This document shows, piece by piece, positions 17,607-26,442 of a stretch of DNA of 64,000 bases. The translations under genes and the position numbers were made by a program. Below the pieces are notes generated by a model that had not been told where the DNA came from, did not search any database, and worked only from the letters and a program-made list of their open reading frames with translations. Origin of the DNA: RHLJ01 sp965242845 (lineage in GTDB: Bacteria; Bacteroidota; Rhodothermia; Balneolales; Balneolaceae). Each line of letters starts with the position of its first letter. Positions within the stretch are counted from its first letter, which is position 1. The stretch covers positions 992,001 through 1,056,000 of the forward strand of contig CBDETC010000003.1 of the NCBI GenBank assembly GCA_965242845.1, given 5' to 3'.

Positions 17607-19094
17607 TCAGTTCGAAAAAGAAGCGATAATCTCAGACTTTTTAACCTTGCCAGTCTGAGTTTTAGGGATTTCATCTAAGACGAAAAGCTCTCTTGGAAGT
17701 TTGAAGTTGATCAAGTCTCCTTTTAAAAGGTCTCTTACTTCATCGAGGCTCGGGGTTTTTCCATTCGATAGTGTGACAACCGCAGTTATTTTTTGACCCC
17801 ATTCTTCGTCAGGTAAACCTACAACCACAGCCTCTTTAATAAATGGCAATTTTTGGATAGCCTCTTCAACCTCAATTGGGTTTACATTTTCACCTCCAGT
17901 AATAATGAGGTCGGTACGTCGCAATTCAATAAATAACTGATCAAAGGTATTTCTATGTCCGTAATCGCCAGTATTAAACCATCCCTCTTTATCAAAGCGG
18001 TTTTTATTGTCTTTTTTATTGTAATACCCATCAAACACTTGTGGACCCCGAAGCCAAATAGTACCTGACTGATTTCTCTTTAGAATTTTACCACGGTCAT
18101 CTCGTATTTGAATCTCATTTGGTGGAAAGGGCTTACCCACACTTTTAATAGGGATATAAACTCCAGAGGGTGCCGAAGTGGGGTTAGCAGCTATTTGAGC
18201 ACAGGTCTCTGTCATTCCATAAGAGGAAACTACAGGGATTCCTCTTTCGACCGTTTTTTGTAATAAAGCAGAACTCACAGGGCCGCCGCCAAGGAGTATG
18301 GCTTTAAAATCTCGGTGGGTTTTAAAAAGAGGATCATCGAGCAGTCGCTTTAACATGGTAGGGACCAGGGAAGCGGCCTGGAAACGGGTGTTTTCCCCTA
18401 AAAACTCCTTGATCATTTCTTCATGAAAAACATCCATCCGATAAATAGCGGTACCATAAATTATGGATCTTAGGATGATAGAAATGCCTCCAATATGATT
18501 AAGAGGGAGACATAATAGCCAGAAATGATTTGGATCAGGTTTGAAATTATTTGCAGAAGATTTTGCGGCAGCAAGCATCTGCTTTCTTTTTAGCGGAACA
18601 ATTTTTGGTGCGCCTGAAGTACCTGAAGTGAAAAAGTACCCGAATATCTTCTGGTCTCTGATCTTGCTTTCATCCGGGAGTTTTAGATTTCGAATATCAA
18701 ATGTAAATGCATTCAGGAAGAAGTTTTCATCCATGTGAACGACATCATCTCCCGATAATCGGTTCCTGTTCTTGGTATCCGAGAAAATAAGGGTTGGGCT
18801 TAGCTCCTGTATTTGTTCTTCAAGTTTTTCCCTGGATAGTTTTGGATCTAGCGGTATGAATGGAATACCTAATTTCCAGCAGGCAGCAATAGAAAATATG
18901 AGCAAGTCAGAAGAATCGGATAGAAAAGCTACTGGCCATTTAAGGGAATCAGATTTCTTTTCAACAATATCCTGGAAAAAAGCAGTGAATCGATCCAAAT
19001 CACTGTAGGTGTACATTCCATGCTGAGAGGTTAAAAAAACCTGTTGGGGATTCGTTTTTCTAAATTCAAAGCTATGTAATCGAGATCTAAACAA
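17607..19094 (-). CDS. menE: o-Succinylbenzoate-CoA ligase (AMP-binding)
   Basis: 495 residues of the ANL adenylating family. Motifs are the phosphate loop FTSGTSGAPKIVPLKR (about 152-167), SSYGMTETCAQIA (A5), FNTGDYGH (A7), a RRTDLIITGGENVNPIEVEE hinge and the C-terminal Lys region KTQTGKVKK. The context fixes the substrate as o-succinylbenzoate: its ATG is one base before the menC stop, in a tight menA-menC-menE cluster. It activates OSB to OSB-CoA for menaquinone synthesis. Other men genes (menD, menF, menB, menH) are not in the window. Confidence 0.92.
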   Translation of the reverse strand: MFRSRLHSFEFRKTNPQQVFLTSQHGMYTYSDLDRFTAFFQDIVEKKSDSLKWPVAFLSDSSDLLIFSIAACWKLGIPFIPLDPKLSREKLEEQIQELSPTLIFSDTKNRNRLSGDDVVHMDENFFLNAFTFDIRNLKLPDESKIRDQKIFGYFFTSGTSGAPKIVPLKRKQMLAAAKSSANNFKPDPNHFWLLCLPLNHIGGISIILRSIIYGTAIYRMDVFHEEMIKEFLGENTRFQAASLVPTMLKRLLDDPLFKTHRDFKAILLGGGPVSSALLQKTVERGIPVVSSYGMTETCAQIAANPTSAPSGVYIPIKSVGKPFPPNEIQIRDDRGKILKRNQSGTIWLRGPQVFDGYYNKKDNKNRFDKEGWFNTGDYGHRNTFDQLFIELRRTDLIITGGENVNPIEVEEAIQKLPFIKEAVVVGLPDEEWGQKITAVVTLSNGKTPSLDEVRDLLKGDLINFKLPRELFVLDEIPKTQTGKVKKSEIIASFSN

Positions 19095-20168
19095 TTAGCG
19101 TATTTCTTTTAAAAAGCTTAGATCAACAGGGTGACCTAGCCCAGGTTCAACTGCACTAAGTTGAAAATAACCATCTCTGATTTGTTCTCCGCTAGAATAT
19201 GGCTCATTAAAAAAAGAACCCGTACCCAGCCCGTGTGCGAATTTTCTTGAACCAAGACCTGATGCCAAGACCGCAGTGATCTTCCTTCCAATAATTCCAT
19301 CAAGGGTTGTTGTAAACACAACTACCATACCATGAGAATCGGCAAGCTGTTTTGTTACGTTAATTTCCCCAAAGGAACCAATCAAAGCTGGTTTTATAAT
19401 AAGTAAATCACAGCATCCATTTTCGATGATCGTATTTCTTTGGTCTTCGTCTGTCAGTGATTCATCCGCTGCAATCTTAATCGGAGATCTGTCCTTCACC
19501 CACTTCATATCATTCAGGCTACTTGAAGCTACAGGTTGCTCACAATACTCTATTCCAAATTCAGAAAGCCTGTTTAAGTAAACAACGGCATTTTCTTTAT
19601 TCCAGGCCTGGTTCGCGTCAATTCTGAGTTTTATTTCGGGCAGGGTTTGTCTTAGGGATGATAGAGCGAGCTGCTCTTTTTCAAAGTCACTTCCAACTTT
19701 GATTTTTATAGTTCCAAAACCCTGATCAACCTTTAGCCTGGCTTGATCAATAGTCTCTTCTAAAGATCGGATTCCTACCGAAGCATTGCTTTGTACGTTT
19801 GTATCGACTTTCCCAAAAAGTAATTCCTGAATCGGAACTCCCATTCTTTTGGCTTTTAAATCGTGGATCAGGGTGTCAATTCCGAAATTCAAAGAAGGGA
19901 AAGAGTATTTATCCTTCAACTTAAATATCAGGCTATCAAAAGCTTCTGCCGTTATGCTATCGCTAATAAGTGCCCTGCTTTCTATAATAGCTTGTTCGAC
20001 TTCAGAAAGATATTCCTTTGAAAATCCGGGTAGTGGGGCTACTTCTCCAAATGCCTGGATTTCATCAGCGCTATAGCAAAGAATGATTCCTTCCCTGGTT
20101 TCAAAGCTTCCTAAGGCAGTCTTAAAGGGAGTCTTAAAAGGATTGCTATATTTATAGAAGCGGAGCAT
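19095..20168 (-). CDS. menC: o-Succinylbenzoate synthase
   Basis: 357 residues, enolase superfamily (muconate-lactonizing subgroup). It dehydrates SHCHC to o-succinylbenzoate. Catalytic features are the Lys pair in GTIKIKVGS (about 156-164), the metal ligands in LRIDANQAW, YCEQPV and AADESL, and a C-terminal Lys region LLIIKPALIG. It abuts menA (20168/20169) and menE (19094/19095) without spacers, consistent with one transcript. The fold alone could be a dipeptide epimerase, but the operon makes MenC far more likely. Confidence 0.92.
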   Translation of the reverse strand: MLRFYKYSNPFKTPFKTALGSFETREGIILCYSADEIQAFGEVAPLPGFSKEYLSEVEQAIIESRALISDSITAEAFDSLIFKLKDKYSFPSLNFGIDTLIHDLKAKRMGVPIQELLFGKVDTNVQSNASVGIRSLEETIDQARLKVDQGFGTIKIKVGSDFEKEQLALSSLRQTLPEIKLRIDANQAWNKENAVVYLNRLSEFGIEYCEQPVASSSLNDMKWVKDRSPIKIAADESLTDEDQRNTIIENGCCDLLIIKPALIGSFGEINVTKQLADSHGMVVVFTTTLDGIIGRKITAVLASGLGSRKFAHGLGTGSFFNEPYSSGEQIRDGYFQLSAVEPGLGHPVDLSFLKEIR

Positions 20169-21056
20169 TTAGGACAGAACAATACCAATGGTGAATAAAA
20201 TCCCAAATAACGCCATAAACTGGGCGGTCTGTCCAAGTACTTTATTTAGGTTTGGTTTATGAGTCTCAGTCCAGACTTTTTTAGCATGGATGAAGGCAAG
20301 TGGTACCAAAAGAAAGGGCAGAAAAATCCAGATCTCATATCCAAGCTGAAAGTAAAAATGGGGTGGAATAGCAAAGGCAAGCACTAACATTAACAAGTAT
20401 TCCCATTTTAAGGCTGTATCTCCAAATAGAACACCAAGCGTACGTTTTCCTGCTTTTGCATCTTGTTCTACATCTCTAAGGTTATTAATAACCAGGATAT
20501 TTGTACATAGAGCACCTACAGCCAGAGATGCCCAGAATGATGCCTCAGACCATTCTAATGCATTAACATAATAGGTGCCCATTACCGCAACTATCCCGAA
20601 GAAGATGAAAACGAAGACATCTCCCAGGCCATTATATCCAAGAGGGTAGGGCCCACCGGTGTATAAGATTCCAAACACAAGCGATAAAACGCCGATTAGC
20701 AATACAGTCCAGCCACCAATCCATACCAGGTAAAGCCCAAAGATAAAAGCCAATCCCATAGTTAGGATAGTAGCTCTAAGCATCGTTTTCGGGGGTATTA
20801 GACCCGAAGCTGTAGCTCTTTGAAATCCAATCCGCTCGTCCGTGTCTGCCCCTTTTATGAAATCGAAATAGTCATTAGCAAAGTTGGTCCCAATTTGAAT
20901 TAAAAAAGCACATAATAGGGCAACAGCAGTTGCATCAATAGCTAAAGTTTGATCATAAAAAGCGATGCCAGCTCCAACAAAAACAGGAGTAAAAGCGGCG
21001 GTAAGAGTCTTTGGTCGGGCAGCATCTACCCAAATTTTTAGTGTTGATGTAGGCAA
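20169..21056 (-). CDS. menA: 1,4-Dihydroxy-2-naphthoate polyprenyltransferase
   Basis: 295 residues, UbiA-family membrane prenyltransferase with about eight or nine hydrophobic segments. The first Asp-rich motif is NFANDYFDFIKGADTDER (about 58-75) and the second is the NLRDVEQDAKAGKRTLGV stretch (about 192-209). It attaches the polyprenyl chain to DHNA to make demethylmenaquinone at the inner membrane. It is the first gene of menA-menC-menE on the minus strand. Its upstream region is shared with divergent glnA and contains an AAGCGCTT site, so an effect on both genes cannot be excluded. Confidence 0.94.
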   Translation of the reverse strand: MPTSTLKIWVDAARPKTLTAAFTPVFVGAGIAFYDQTLAIDATAVALLCAFLIQIGTNFANDYFDFIKGADTDERIGFQRATASGLIPPKTMLRATILTMGLAFIFGLYLVWIGGWTVLLIGVLSLVFGILYTGGPYPLGYNGLGDVFVFIFFGIVAVMGTYYVNALEWSEASFWASLAVGALCTNILVINNLRDVEQDAKAGKRTLGVLFGDTALKWEYLLMLVLAFAIPPHFYFQLGYEIWIFLPFLLVPLAFIHAKKVWTETHKPNLNKVLGQTAQFMALFGILFTIGIVLS

Positions 21057-21141
21057 TGCGTTTGAAATTTATGCAGTTAAAATGTGGATAAATATACTGA
21101 GGTTTAAAGGTACTTTGCGGGAGTAGTTTAAAAGCTCTGGA

Positions 21142-21213
21142 AATGCGTTTTTCTAGTGAATGAGAGGGGATTTTTTGCTGGTATGGGAAAATAATTAAAG
21201 TGTAAGCGCTTTT
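21142..21213 (+). promoter_or_regulatory. AAGCGCTT operator-like site(s) upstream of glnA
   Basis: GTAAGCGCTTTT at 21202-21213 is identical over 12 bp and in the same orientation to the distal site upstream of amt. A degenerate copy, AATGCGTT, lies at 21142-21149 with its centre 62 bp upstream, twice the 31-bp spacing seen before amt. The main site is about 119 bp before the glnA ATG. No binding protein is identified. Confidence 0.5.
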
Positions 21214-21331
21214 TTGCCTGCAAAATTAATATGTGGATAACTATTAGTTTAAATTAATTGAGTATTTCTTGAAAAGTGCTTTATATTATCGCTCGATTTT
21301 TAGCACTAACCTAACAAAATTAACTCAAACT

Positions 21332-22345
21332 ATGGCGTGGTCTAAACTTGAATATATCTGGCTTGACGGGTACAAACCTACCCAAAGCCTAAGAAGTAAA
21401 ACTAAAATTGTATCGGACTTTAGCGGAAAGTTGGAAGATTGTCCGGAATGGTCATTTGATGGGAGTTCAACTGAACAGGCTGATGGAAGTAGTTCAGATT
21501 GTTTACTTAAGCCAGTAGCTATTTTCCCTGACTCTGAAGTCAAAAATGGGTATCTGGTAATGACTGAAGTGCTTAACGCTGATGGAACACCTCATGCTTC
21601 AAATGGTCGTGCAACCATCGACGATGAAGACGATGATTTCTGGTTTGGTTTCGAGCAAGAGTATTTCTTGATGGACCCAGAAACTCAGCGACCACTCGGT
21701 TTTCCACTAAATGGATATCCAGAACCTCAAGGTCCTTATTACTGCGGTGTAGGTGGTCAAAATGCATTTGGAAGAGAATTTAAAGATGAGCATCTGGATA
21801 TTTGCCTTGAAGCTGGATTAAATGTAGAAGGTACTAACGGTGAAGTAGCTGCTGGTCAGTGGGAGTGGCAGATTTTTGCAAAAGGTGCTCAATCAGCAGG
21901 TGATCAAATCTGGGTTGCAAGATACCTGATGGAGCGACTTTCTGAAAAGTATGGAGTGTATATCGAATACCATCCAAAGCCGCTTGGCGATACTGATTGG
22001 AATGGTTCTGGTATGCATGCTAACTTCTCGAACGAGTACATCCGTACCGCTGGTTCAAAAGAAAAAATTGAAGCTGTTTGTGAAGCTTTCCGTTCAGTAG
22101 TAGATGAGCATATTGCTGTATATGGAGCTCATAATGAGGAGCGATTAACAGGTAAGCATGAAACTCAGTCTATCGATCAATTCTCATATGGAGTTTCTGA
22201 TCGTGGAGCTTCTATCCGTATCCCTATCTATACAGCAACGCATGGATGGAGTGGATACCTGGAAGACAGACGTGTGGCATCTAATGCAGATCCATATAAA
22301 GTAGCTGCCCGTATTATCAAAACAGTAAAGACTGTTACCGGATAA
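21332..22345 (+). CDS. glnA: Glutamine synthetase, type II (eukaryotic-like)
   Basis: I set the start at the ATG at 21332 (MAWSKLEYIWLDG); an in-frame TTG at 21269 would add 21 residues with no family counterpart. The 337-residue length fits the decameric GSII class, not GSI (about 470) or GSIII (about 700). GSII motifs are WSFDGSSTEQADGSSSD, FGFEQEYFLMDP, GPYYCGVGGQNAFGRE, NGSGMHANFS, GAHNEERLTGKHETQS and SDRGASIRIP. It makes glutamine from glutamate, ammonium and ATP, and would consume the ammonium brought in by Amt. A terminator follows immediately. No adenylylation site of the GSI kind is expected. Confidence 0.95.
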   Translation: MAWSKLEYIWLDGYKPTQSLRSKTKIVSDFSGKLEDCPEWSFDGSSTEQADGSSSDCLLKPVAIFPDSEVKNGYLVMTEVLNADGTPHASNGRATIDDEDDDFWFGFEQEYFLMDPETQRPLGFPLNGYPEPQGPYYCGVGGQNAFGREFKDEHLDICLEAGLNVEGTNGEVAAGQWEWQIFAKGAQSAGDQIWVARYLMERLSEKYGVYIEYHPKPLGDTDWNGSGMHANFSNEYIRTAGSKEKIEAVCEAFRSVVDEHIAVYGAHNEERLTGKHETQSIDQFSYGVSDRGASIRIPIYTATHGWSGYLEDRRVASNADPYKVAARIIKTVKTVTG

Positions 22346-22374
22346 TATTTCTTACTTATCGAAGTAAATTCGAG

Positions 22375-22406
22375 ACCCCGCCTTCAAAAGAAGGTGGGGT
22401 TTTTTT
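22375..22406 (+). terminator. Intrinsic terminator after glnA
   Basis: ACCCCGCCTTC / GAAGGTGGGGT stem (one G-U pair) with an AAAA loop, followed by a T run. It begins 29 bp after the glnA stop. Confidence 0.9.
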
Positions 22407-22428
22407 ATACTTCGAAAAATTTTATGCC

Positions 22429-24147
22429 ATGCGAGTAAGCCAGTTTTGTTTTTTGATTGCTCTGTTGATGTGGACTATCCCGTCTGTATCTCAAACTGTT
22501 AAACCAGATGGTGGAGGTTCTTTCAATCCTCCGGTGGATTTTATTTCAGAAGAAGAAAAACTCGAAATGAGGGCATTGGTTGAGGAAAACTCTGAAGAGC
22601 TTCGACGAAAAGGTAAGCTTACAATAAATTCAAACTCTGAAGTTACTTTTGGATGGCCAATTAAAATGGCAGATCATGTTTCTGATTATGGGGTATATGG
22701 TCTTTCAAATTTCGTTGATCTAAACTCTGCTTTTCCAAATCAATTACAGGATTATATGTGCGGTACCAGAACGTATGATCTGGAGAATGGCTACAATCAT
22801 GCTGGAATTGACATCTTCAACTGGCCCAATACTTGGCTAAAGATGGATAATGATGATGTTGAGATTGTTGCGGCAGCACCGGGAACCATTGTGGCTAAAC
22901 TAGATGGTAACTATGACCGCAATTGCAGTTTTGTAGGGACATGGAATGCCGTGTATGTTCGACATATTGATGGAAGTACTGCATTTTATGGGCACATGAA
23001 AAACGGATCTCTCACTGAAAAAGAGATAGGAGAATCGGTTGAAGAAGGTGAGTATCTTGGAGTTGTTGGAAGTTCTGGGCAATCAACAGGCCCGCATTTA
23101 CATTTCGAGGTTCATGATGCAGATGGAAACGTATTTGATCCATATAAAGGGTCTTGTAGTACGGTATCAGAAAGCTCATGGAAAACACAAAAACCATACT
23201 ATGAGTCAAGAGTAAATGCAGTGAGAACTCATGATGCCCCACCTGAATTTTTCTTCAATAGTTGTAACACCCAGGAAGTTCCTAACTATAATGATGCGTT
23301 TCTTATAGGGGAAGAGGGGCTATTTGCAACGTACTATCAAGACCAGCTTCAGGGGCAGGTCAGTTTTTTTACGATCTACGATGCTGATCTTAATGTATAC
23401 AGCTCGTGGAACCATTCGAGTAATGAAGATCATTATCAAGCATCTTATTGGTATTGGACACGCACGATTACAGAAGGTTCTGAAACAGGAGTATGGGAGT
23501 TTCGAGTAAACTTTAATGGGAATAACTATTCCCACAACTTTACGGTAAGTGATGCATCGACAGTTCCATTTTCAGTACCTCTTGTCTTTCCTACACAAAA
23601 TGAAATGATTGAAGGTAATAGCACAACTATGAGGTGGCTAGCCCTGGCTGATGCTGATTCCTATGATTTACAAATATCTTATGATTCCGATTTTAACAAT
23701 CTCTTCCTGGATCAATCTAATCTGACTAATAATGAGAGAGTGATTCAATTAGAGGAATCAGGGATATATTATTGGAGAGCAAGGGCAAAAAATGAGCACG
23801 GAACCGGAGATTGGTCATCCGTAGGGTCTTTTTCAGCAAATCTTTCTGTCGGAATAGAAGAAGAGGAGGAAGAATTAATCCCTGTTGCAACAAGTTTAGA
23901 ACAGAATTACCCGAACCCCTTTAATCCGAATACTACCATTAGTTTCACCTTGACTTCTCCAGAAACAGTAAGCCTCAAGGTTTTTGATTTGTTAGGCAGG
24001 GAGATTTCAACTCTTGCTTCTGGGAGTTTTAGCAGCGGAAGGCATACAATAAATTTTGATGCTTCGAATATTCCTAGTGGCGTATATATTTACAGTTTAT
24101 CAACGAGTAAATATTCCGAGAGCAAAAAGATGTTACTGTTAAAATAA
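22429..24147 (+). CDS. Secreted M23 (LytM) peptidase with type IX sorting domain
   Basis: 572 residues. A signal peptide (about 1-21, ending SVSQ) is followed by a LytM/M23 metallopeptidase domain (about 115-240). The zinc-site motifs are NHAGIDIFNW (His about 124, Asp) and GPHLHFEV (about 220-227), with YGHMKNGSL between. The middle region (about 270-380) is unassigned and a fibronectin-III-like segment follows (about 380-470). The last 80 residues are a T9SS type A sorting domain beginning EQNYPNPFNPNTT, with SLKVFDLLGREI and a basic end. It probably cleaves peptidoglycan cross-links or other Gly-rich peptides outside the cell. The csaA gene starts 5 bp after its stop. Confidence 0.9.
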   Translation: MRVSQFCFLIALLMWTIPSVSQTVKPDGGGSFNPPVDFISEEEKLEMRALVEENSEELRRKGKLTINSNSEVTFGWPIKMADHVSDYGVYGLSNFVDLNSAFPNQLQDYMCGTRTYDLENGYNHAGIDIFNWPNTWLKMDNDDVEIVAAAPGTIVAKLDGNYDRNCSFVGTWNAVYVRHIDGSTAFYGHMKNGSLTEKEIGESVEEGEYLGVVGSSGQSTGPHLHFEVHDADGNVFDPYKGSCSTVSESSWKTQKPYYESRVNAVRTHDAPPEFFFNSCNTQEVPNYNDAFLIGEEGLFATYYQDQLQGQVSFFTIYDADLNVYSSWNHSSNEDHYQASYWYWTRTITEGSETGVWEFRVNFNGNNYSHNFTVSDASTVPFSVPLVFPTQNEMIEGNSTTMRWLALADADSYDLQISYDSDFNNLFLDQSNLTNNERVIQLEESGIYYWRARAKNEHGTGDWSSVGSFSANLSVGIEEEEEELIPVATSLEQNYPNPFNPNTTISFTLTSPETVSLKVFDLLGREISTLASGSFSSGRHTINFDASNIPSGVYIYSLSTSKYSESKKMLLLK

Positions 24148-24152
24148 GATCA

Positions 24153-24491
24153 ATGAAGTCGATTTCCTGGAGCGAATTTGAACAAGTAGAGTTACGAATA
24201 GGAACCATAATAGAGGTTTCTGATTTTCCTGAAGCCAGGAAAGCTGCTTATAAACTCCAGGTCGATTTTGGAGAAGAGATTGGGGTTCGTAAATCATCAG
24301 CTCAAATAACAGAGCATTATTCAAAAGAGGATCTGATAGGAAAACAAGTTATTGGAGTGGTCAATTTTCCTGATAAACAGATTGGGCCATTTATCTCTGA
24401 ATGTCTGGTTACTGGATTTTATGATGAAGATGGAAAGGTAATTTTGGCTATTCCTGATAAGCCAATAAAAAATGGATCAAAACTCGGATAA
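24153..24491 (+). CDS. csaA: tRNA-binding domain protein CsaA
   Basis: 112 residues, essentially a single EMAP-II/tRNA-binding OB fold. Family landmarks are FEQVELRIGTIIEVSDFPEA, KLQVDFGEEIGVRKSSAQI, GKQVIGVVNFP and the C-terminal IPDKPIKNGSKLG. CsaA proteins act as small dimeric chaperones or tRNA-binding proteins. The ATG lies 5 bp after the stop of the M23 peptidase gene, so read-through expression is likely even though the roles are unrelated. Confidence 0.9.
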   Translation: MKSISWSEFEQVELRIGTIIEVSDFPEARKAAYKLQVDFGEEIGVRKSSAQITEHYSKEDLIGKQVIGVVNFPDKQIGPFISECLVTGFYDEDGKVILAIPDKPIKNGSKLG

Positions 24492-24591
24492 ATAGAATTA
24501 TTCTGATTTTTTCTTGGTTAAGGGCTTGTCGTTCAGAAACATAACTTACTTGTATTAGTAGAAGGCGTTATTTGCAAAAAGTTTAGATAAA

Positions 24592-25035
24592 ATGACCAAA
24601 AGCATAGTTGTACTTTTAGTTTTACTCACGTCACTAAGTGTCGGATTAACAGCTCAGGAATTACCCGAATATTCGAATTCATCATCTTTTAAACTTCAAA
24701 TTGAAGGTCTTAAGAAAGCTGAGGGAGAAATCAGAATCGCAATGTTTAATTCCAAGGATTCTTATACCAAAGATCCTATCCATGCGGTAGTACTAACAGT
24801 GGACAGTACCTTTGTTGAGTGGGAGCTTCCGACTCTGCCATTTGGAGAATATGCGATTGCTGTATATCACGATAAAAATAAGAATGGGAAATTGGATACA
24901 AACTTTCTGGGCATTCCTAAAGAGAGTTATGGGTTTTCAAATAACGCGAGAGGAAGGTTTGGCCCGGCTTCCTGGGAGGATGCTCAATTTGCTGTTGAGA
25001 ATGAAAACGAAATCCATTTGATCAGGATTAAGTAA
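24592..25035 (+). CDS. DUF2141 domain-containing secreted protein
   Basis: 147 residues with a signal peptide (about 1-21, ending LTAQ). The mature part matches the DUF2141 pattern: FKLQIEGLKKAEGEIRIAMFNS, LPFGEYAIAVYHDKNKNGKLDTN and FGPASWEDAQF. The DKNKNGKLD loop resembles a calcium-binding loop. Members are small periplasmic proteins of unknown function. It is followed after 54 bp by an ABC permease gene on the same strand. Confidence 0.85.
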   Translation: MTKSIVVLLVLLTSLSVGLTAQELPEYSNSSSFKLQIEGLKKAEGEIRIAMFNSKDSYTKDPIHAVVLTVDSTFVEWELPTLPFGEYAIAVYHDKNKNGKLDTNFLGIPKESYGFSNNARGRFGPASWEDAQFAVENENEIHLIRIK

Positions 25036-25089
25036 TCGCGCAACCAAACTTAGCAGGATGCGTAGCTCAGCCCGTTTAAAACCTACGGT

Positions 25090-26301
25090 ATGAGTTACTT
25101 TATTAAATCTGTCTTCATCGCTCTTCAAAACATAAGAGCAAATCCACTACACACTTTTTTATCAACTTTAGGGATCATAATCGGGGTGGCTTCTCTGGTA
25201 GGTATTTTAGCCTTAGGAGATGGGCTAGAACAAACAGGTAGAGAACAATTAGCCCAAACGACTTCTCTGAATATTCTGCAAGCCCGAACCAATCAAACCA
25301 AGACGGTAGACAACGTTAGAATACGTATCGAAGACGCTCCTAAATTCAGTTTAGAGCATGCTCAGGAAACCAAGAATAGATACAGTGAGAGGGCTATTGT
25401 CGAATTTGTTGCAAGCGAGGCTCTGGAGATTAGTTATGGAGACTCTGTTCATGGAGTATATTTCCAGGGGAACATGGAAAACGGCCTTTCTTTTGTAAAT
25501 GATTCCCTTGCAGCGGGTAGATACTTTAGCGAATCAGATGTTCTGAATGGAGCAAAAGTACTAGTAATAGGCGGCTATATTGCAGAAAAGTGGTTTGAGA
25601 ATCCTGAGGAGATAGTAGGAAAACAAGTCGAAATAAAAGGGGAGGAATTCCTGGTTATCGGGCTTTTGAAGGAGCGGGGTGAAGGTACACCAAGAGCTTA
25701 TGTACCGATTTCCAGTTTTCTGGCAATGATTGAGGATTATCCCGTATTGAGCTTAAAAGTAACCAGAGCAGAGGAAATTCCCGTTATAGAAGAGGAATTA
25801 AAGGCCTGGCTTGATGATTCATTCGAAGAGGGAAGTGAAGCATTTACTATGATGTCGAATCGAGCAAGAGTGGAACAGTTTTCCCAGGGCATTTTACTAT
25901 TCAAATTGATAATGGGAGCAATTACCGGGATTTCGGTTCTGGTAGGAGGAATAGGAGTAATGAATGTTTTACTGATTTCAGTAACAGAACGTACCAAAGA
26001 GATTGGTATCAGGAAGGCAACAGGAGCAAAGAAGAAAGATATCGTTCTTCAGTTTATGGCCGAATCAGTCACCGTATCTTTTGTTGGGTGTATATCAGGT
26101 TGGATACTTGGAATAGTAGGGATTTTCATATTTGTACCCATTGTAAATTCGATTGCAGATTTGGGTTTTAGAGCGGCCCTTGGTTTTAATACAGTTTTGG
26201 TAATTCTAGCTGTTGCTATGGTTGTAGGCGTAGTTTTTGGGACATATCCGGCCTGGAGGGCATCGCAGTTGGATCCTATCGACGCCATCCGGCATGAGTA
26301 A
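25090..26301 (+). CDS. MacB/FtsX-type ABC transporter permease
   Basis: 403 residues. Order: N-terminal membrane helix with ALQNIRANPLHTFLSTLGIIIGVAS, a periplasmic MacB core domain (about 50-250), then the FtsX domain with three helices (about 275-395). The FtsX part includes GGIGVMNVLLISVTERTKEIGIRKATGAKKKDI and YPAWRASQLDPIDAIRHE. The MacB type works by mechanotransmission with a partner ATPase, often in lipoprotein or macrolide export. No ATP-binding subunit is present nearby, so the partner must be coded elsewhere. Confidence 0.92.
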   Translation: MSYFIKSVFIALQNIRANPLHTFLSTLGIIIGVASLVGILALGDGLEQTGREQLAQTTSLNILQARTNQTKTVDNVRIRIEDAPKFSLEHAQETKNRYSERAIVEFVASEALEISYGDSVHGVYFQGNMENGLSFVNDSLAAGRYFSESDVLNGAKVLVIGGYIAEKWFENPEEIVGKQVEIKGEEFLVIGLLKERGEGTPRAYVPISSFLAMIEDYPVLSLKVTRAEEIPVIEEELKAWLDDSFEEGSEAFTMMSNRARVEQFSQGILLFKLIMGAITGISVLVGGIGVMNVLLISVTERTKEIGIRKATGAKKKDIVLQFMAESVTVSFVGCISGWILGIVGIFIFVPIVNSIADLGFRAALGFNTVLVILAVAMVVGVVFGTYPAWRASQLDPIDAIRHE

Positions 26302-26325
26302 TATTTTCCACCTCTTGGTATAACT

Positions 26326-26422
26326 ACCCACCCCTCAATCCCCTCCAGCGGAGGGGAGGCTTTCTATTAAGTTTTTCATTTAGATCTAAGAGTTCCCCTC
26401 TAGGGAGGAGACAGGGGCGGGT
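26326..26422. repeat. Dispersed intergenic inverted-repeat element, copy 1
   Basis: Bounded by ACCCACCCCT (26326-26335) and AGGGGCGGGT (26413-26422), nearly perfect terminal inverted repeats. Inside is a CCCCTCC / GGAGGGG hairpin and the sequence GAGTTCCCCTC. A second copy with the same ends and internal hairpin occurs at 59811-59960. It carries no gene and could move as a non-autonomous element. Confidence 0.7.
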
Positions 26423-26442
26423 TACTTACCTAGAGTTCGCTT

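Noticed and set aside
25036..25089. GATGCGTAGCTCAG stretch resembling the D-arm of a tRNA
   Set aside because: The 54-bp gap is too short for a tRNA and no acceptor, anticodon or T arms can be formed.
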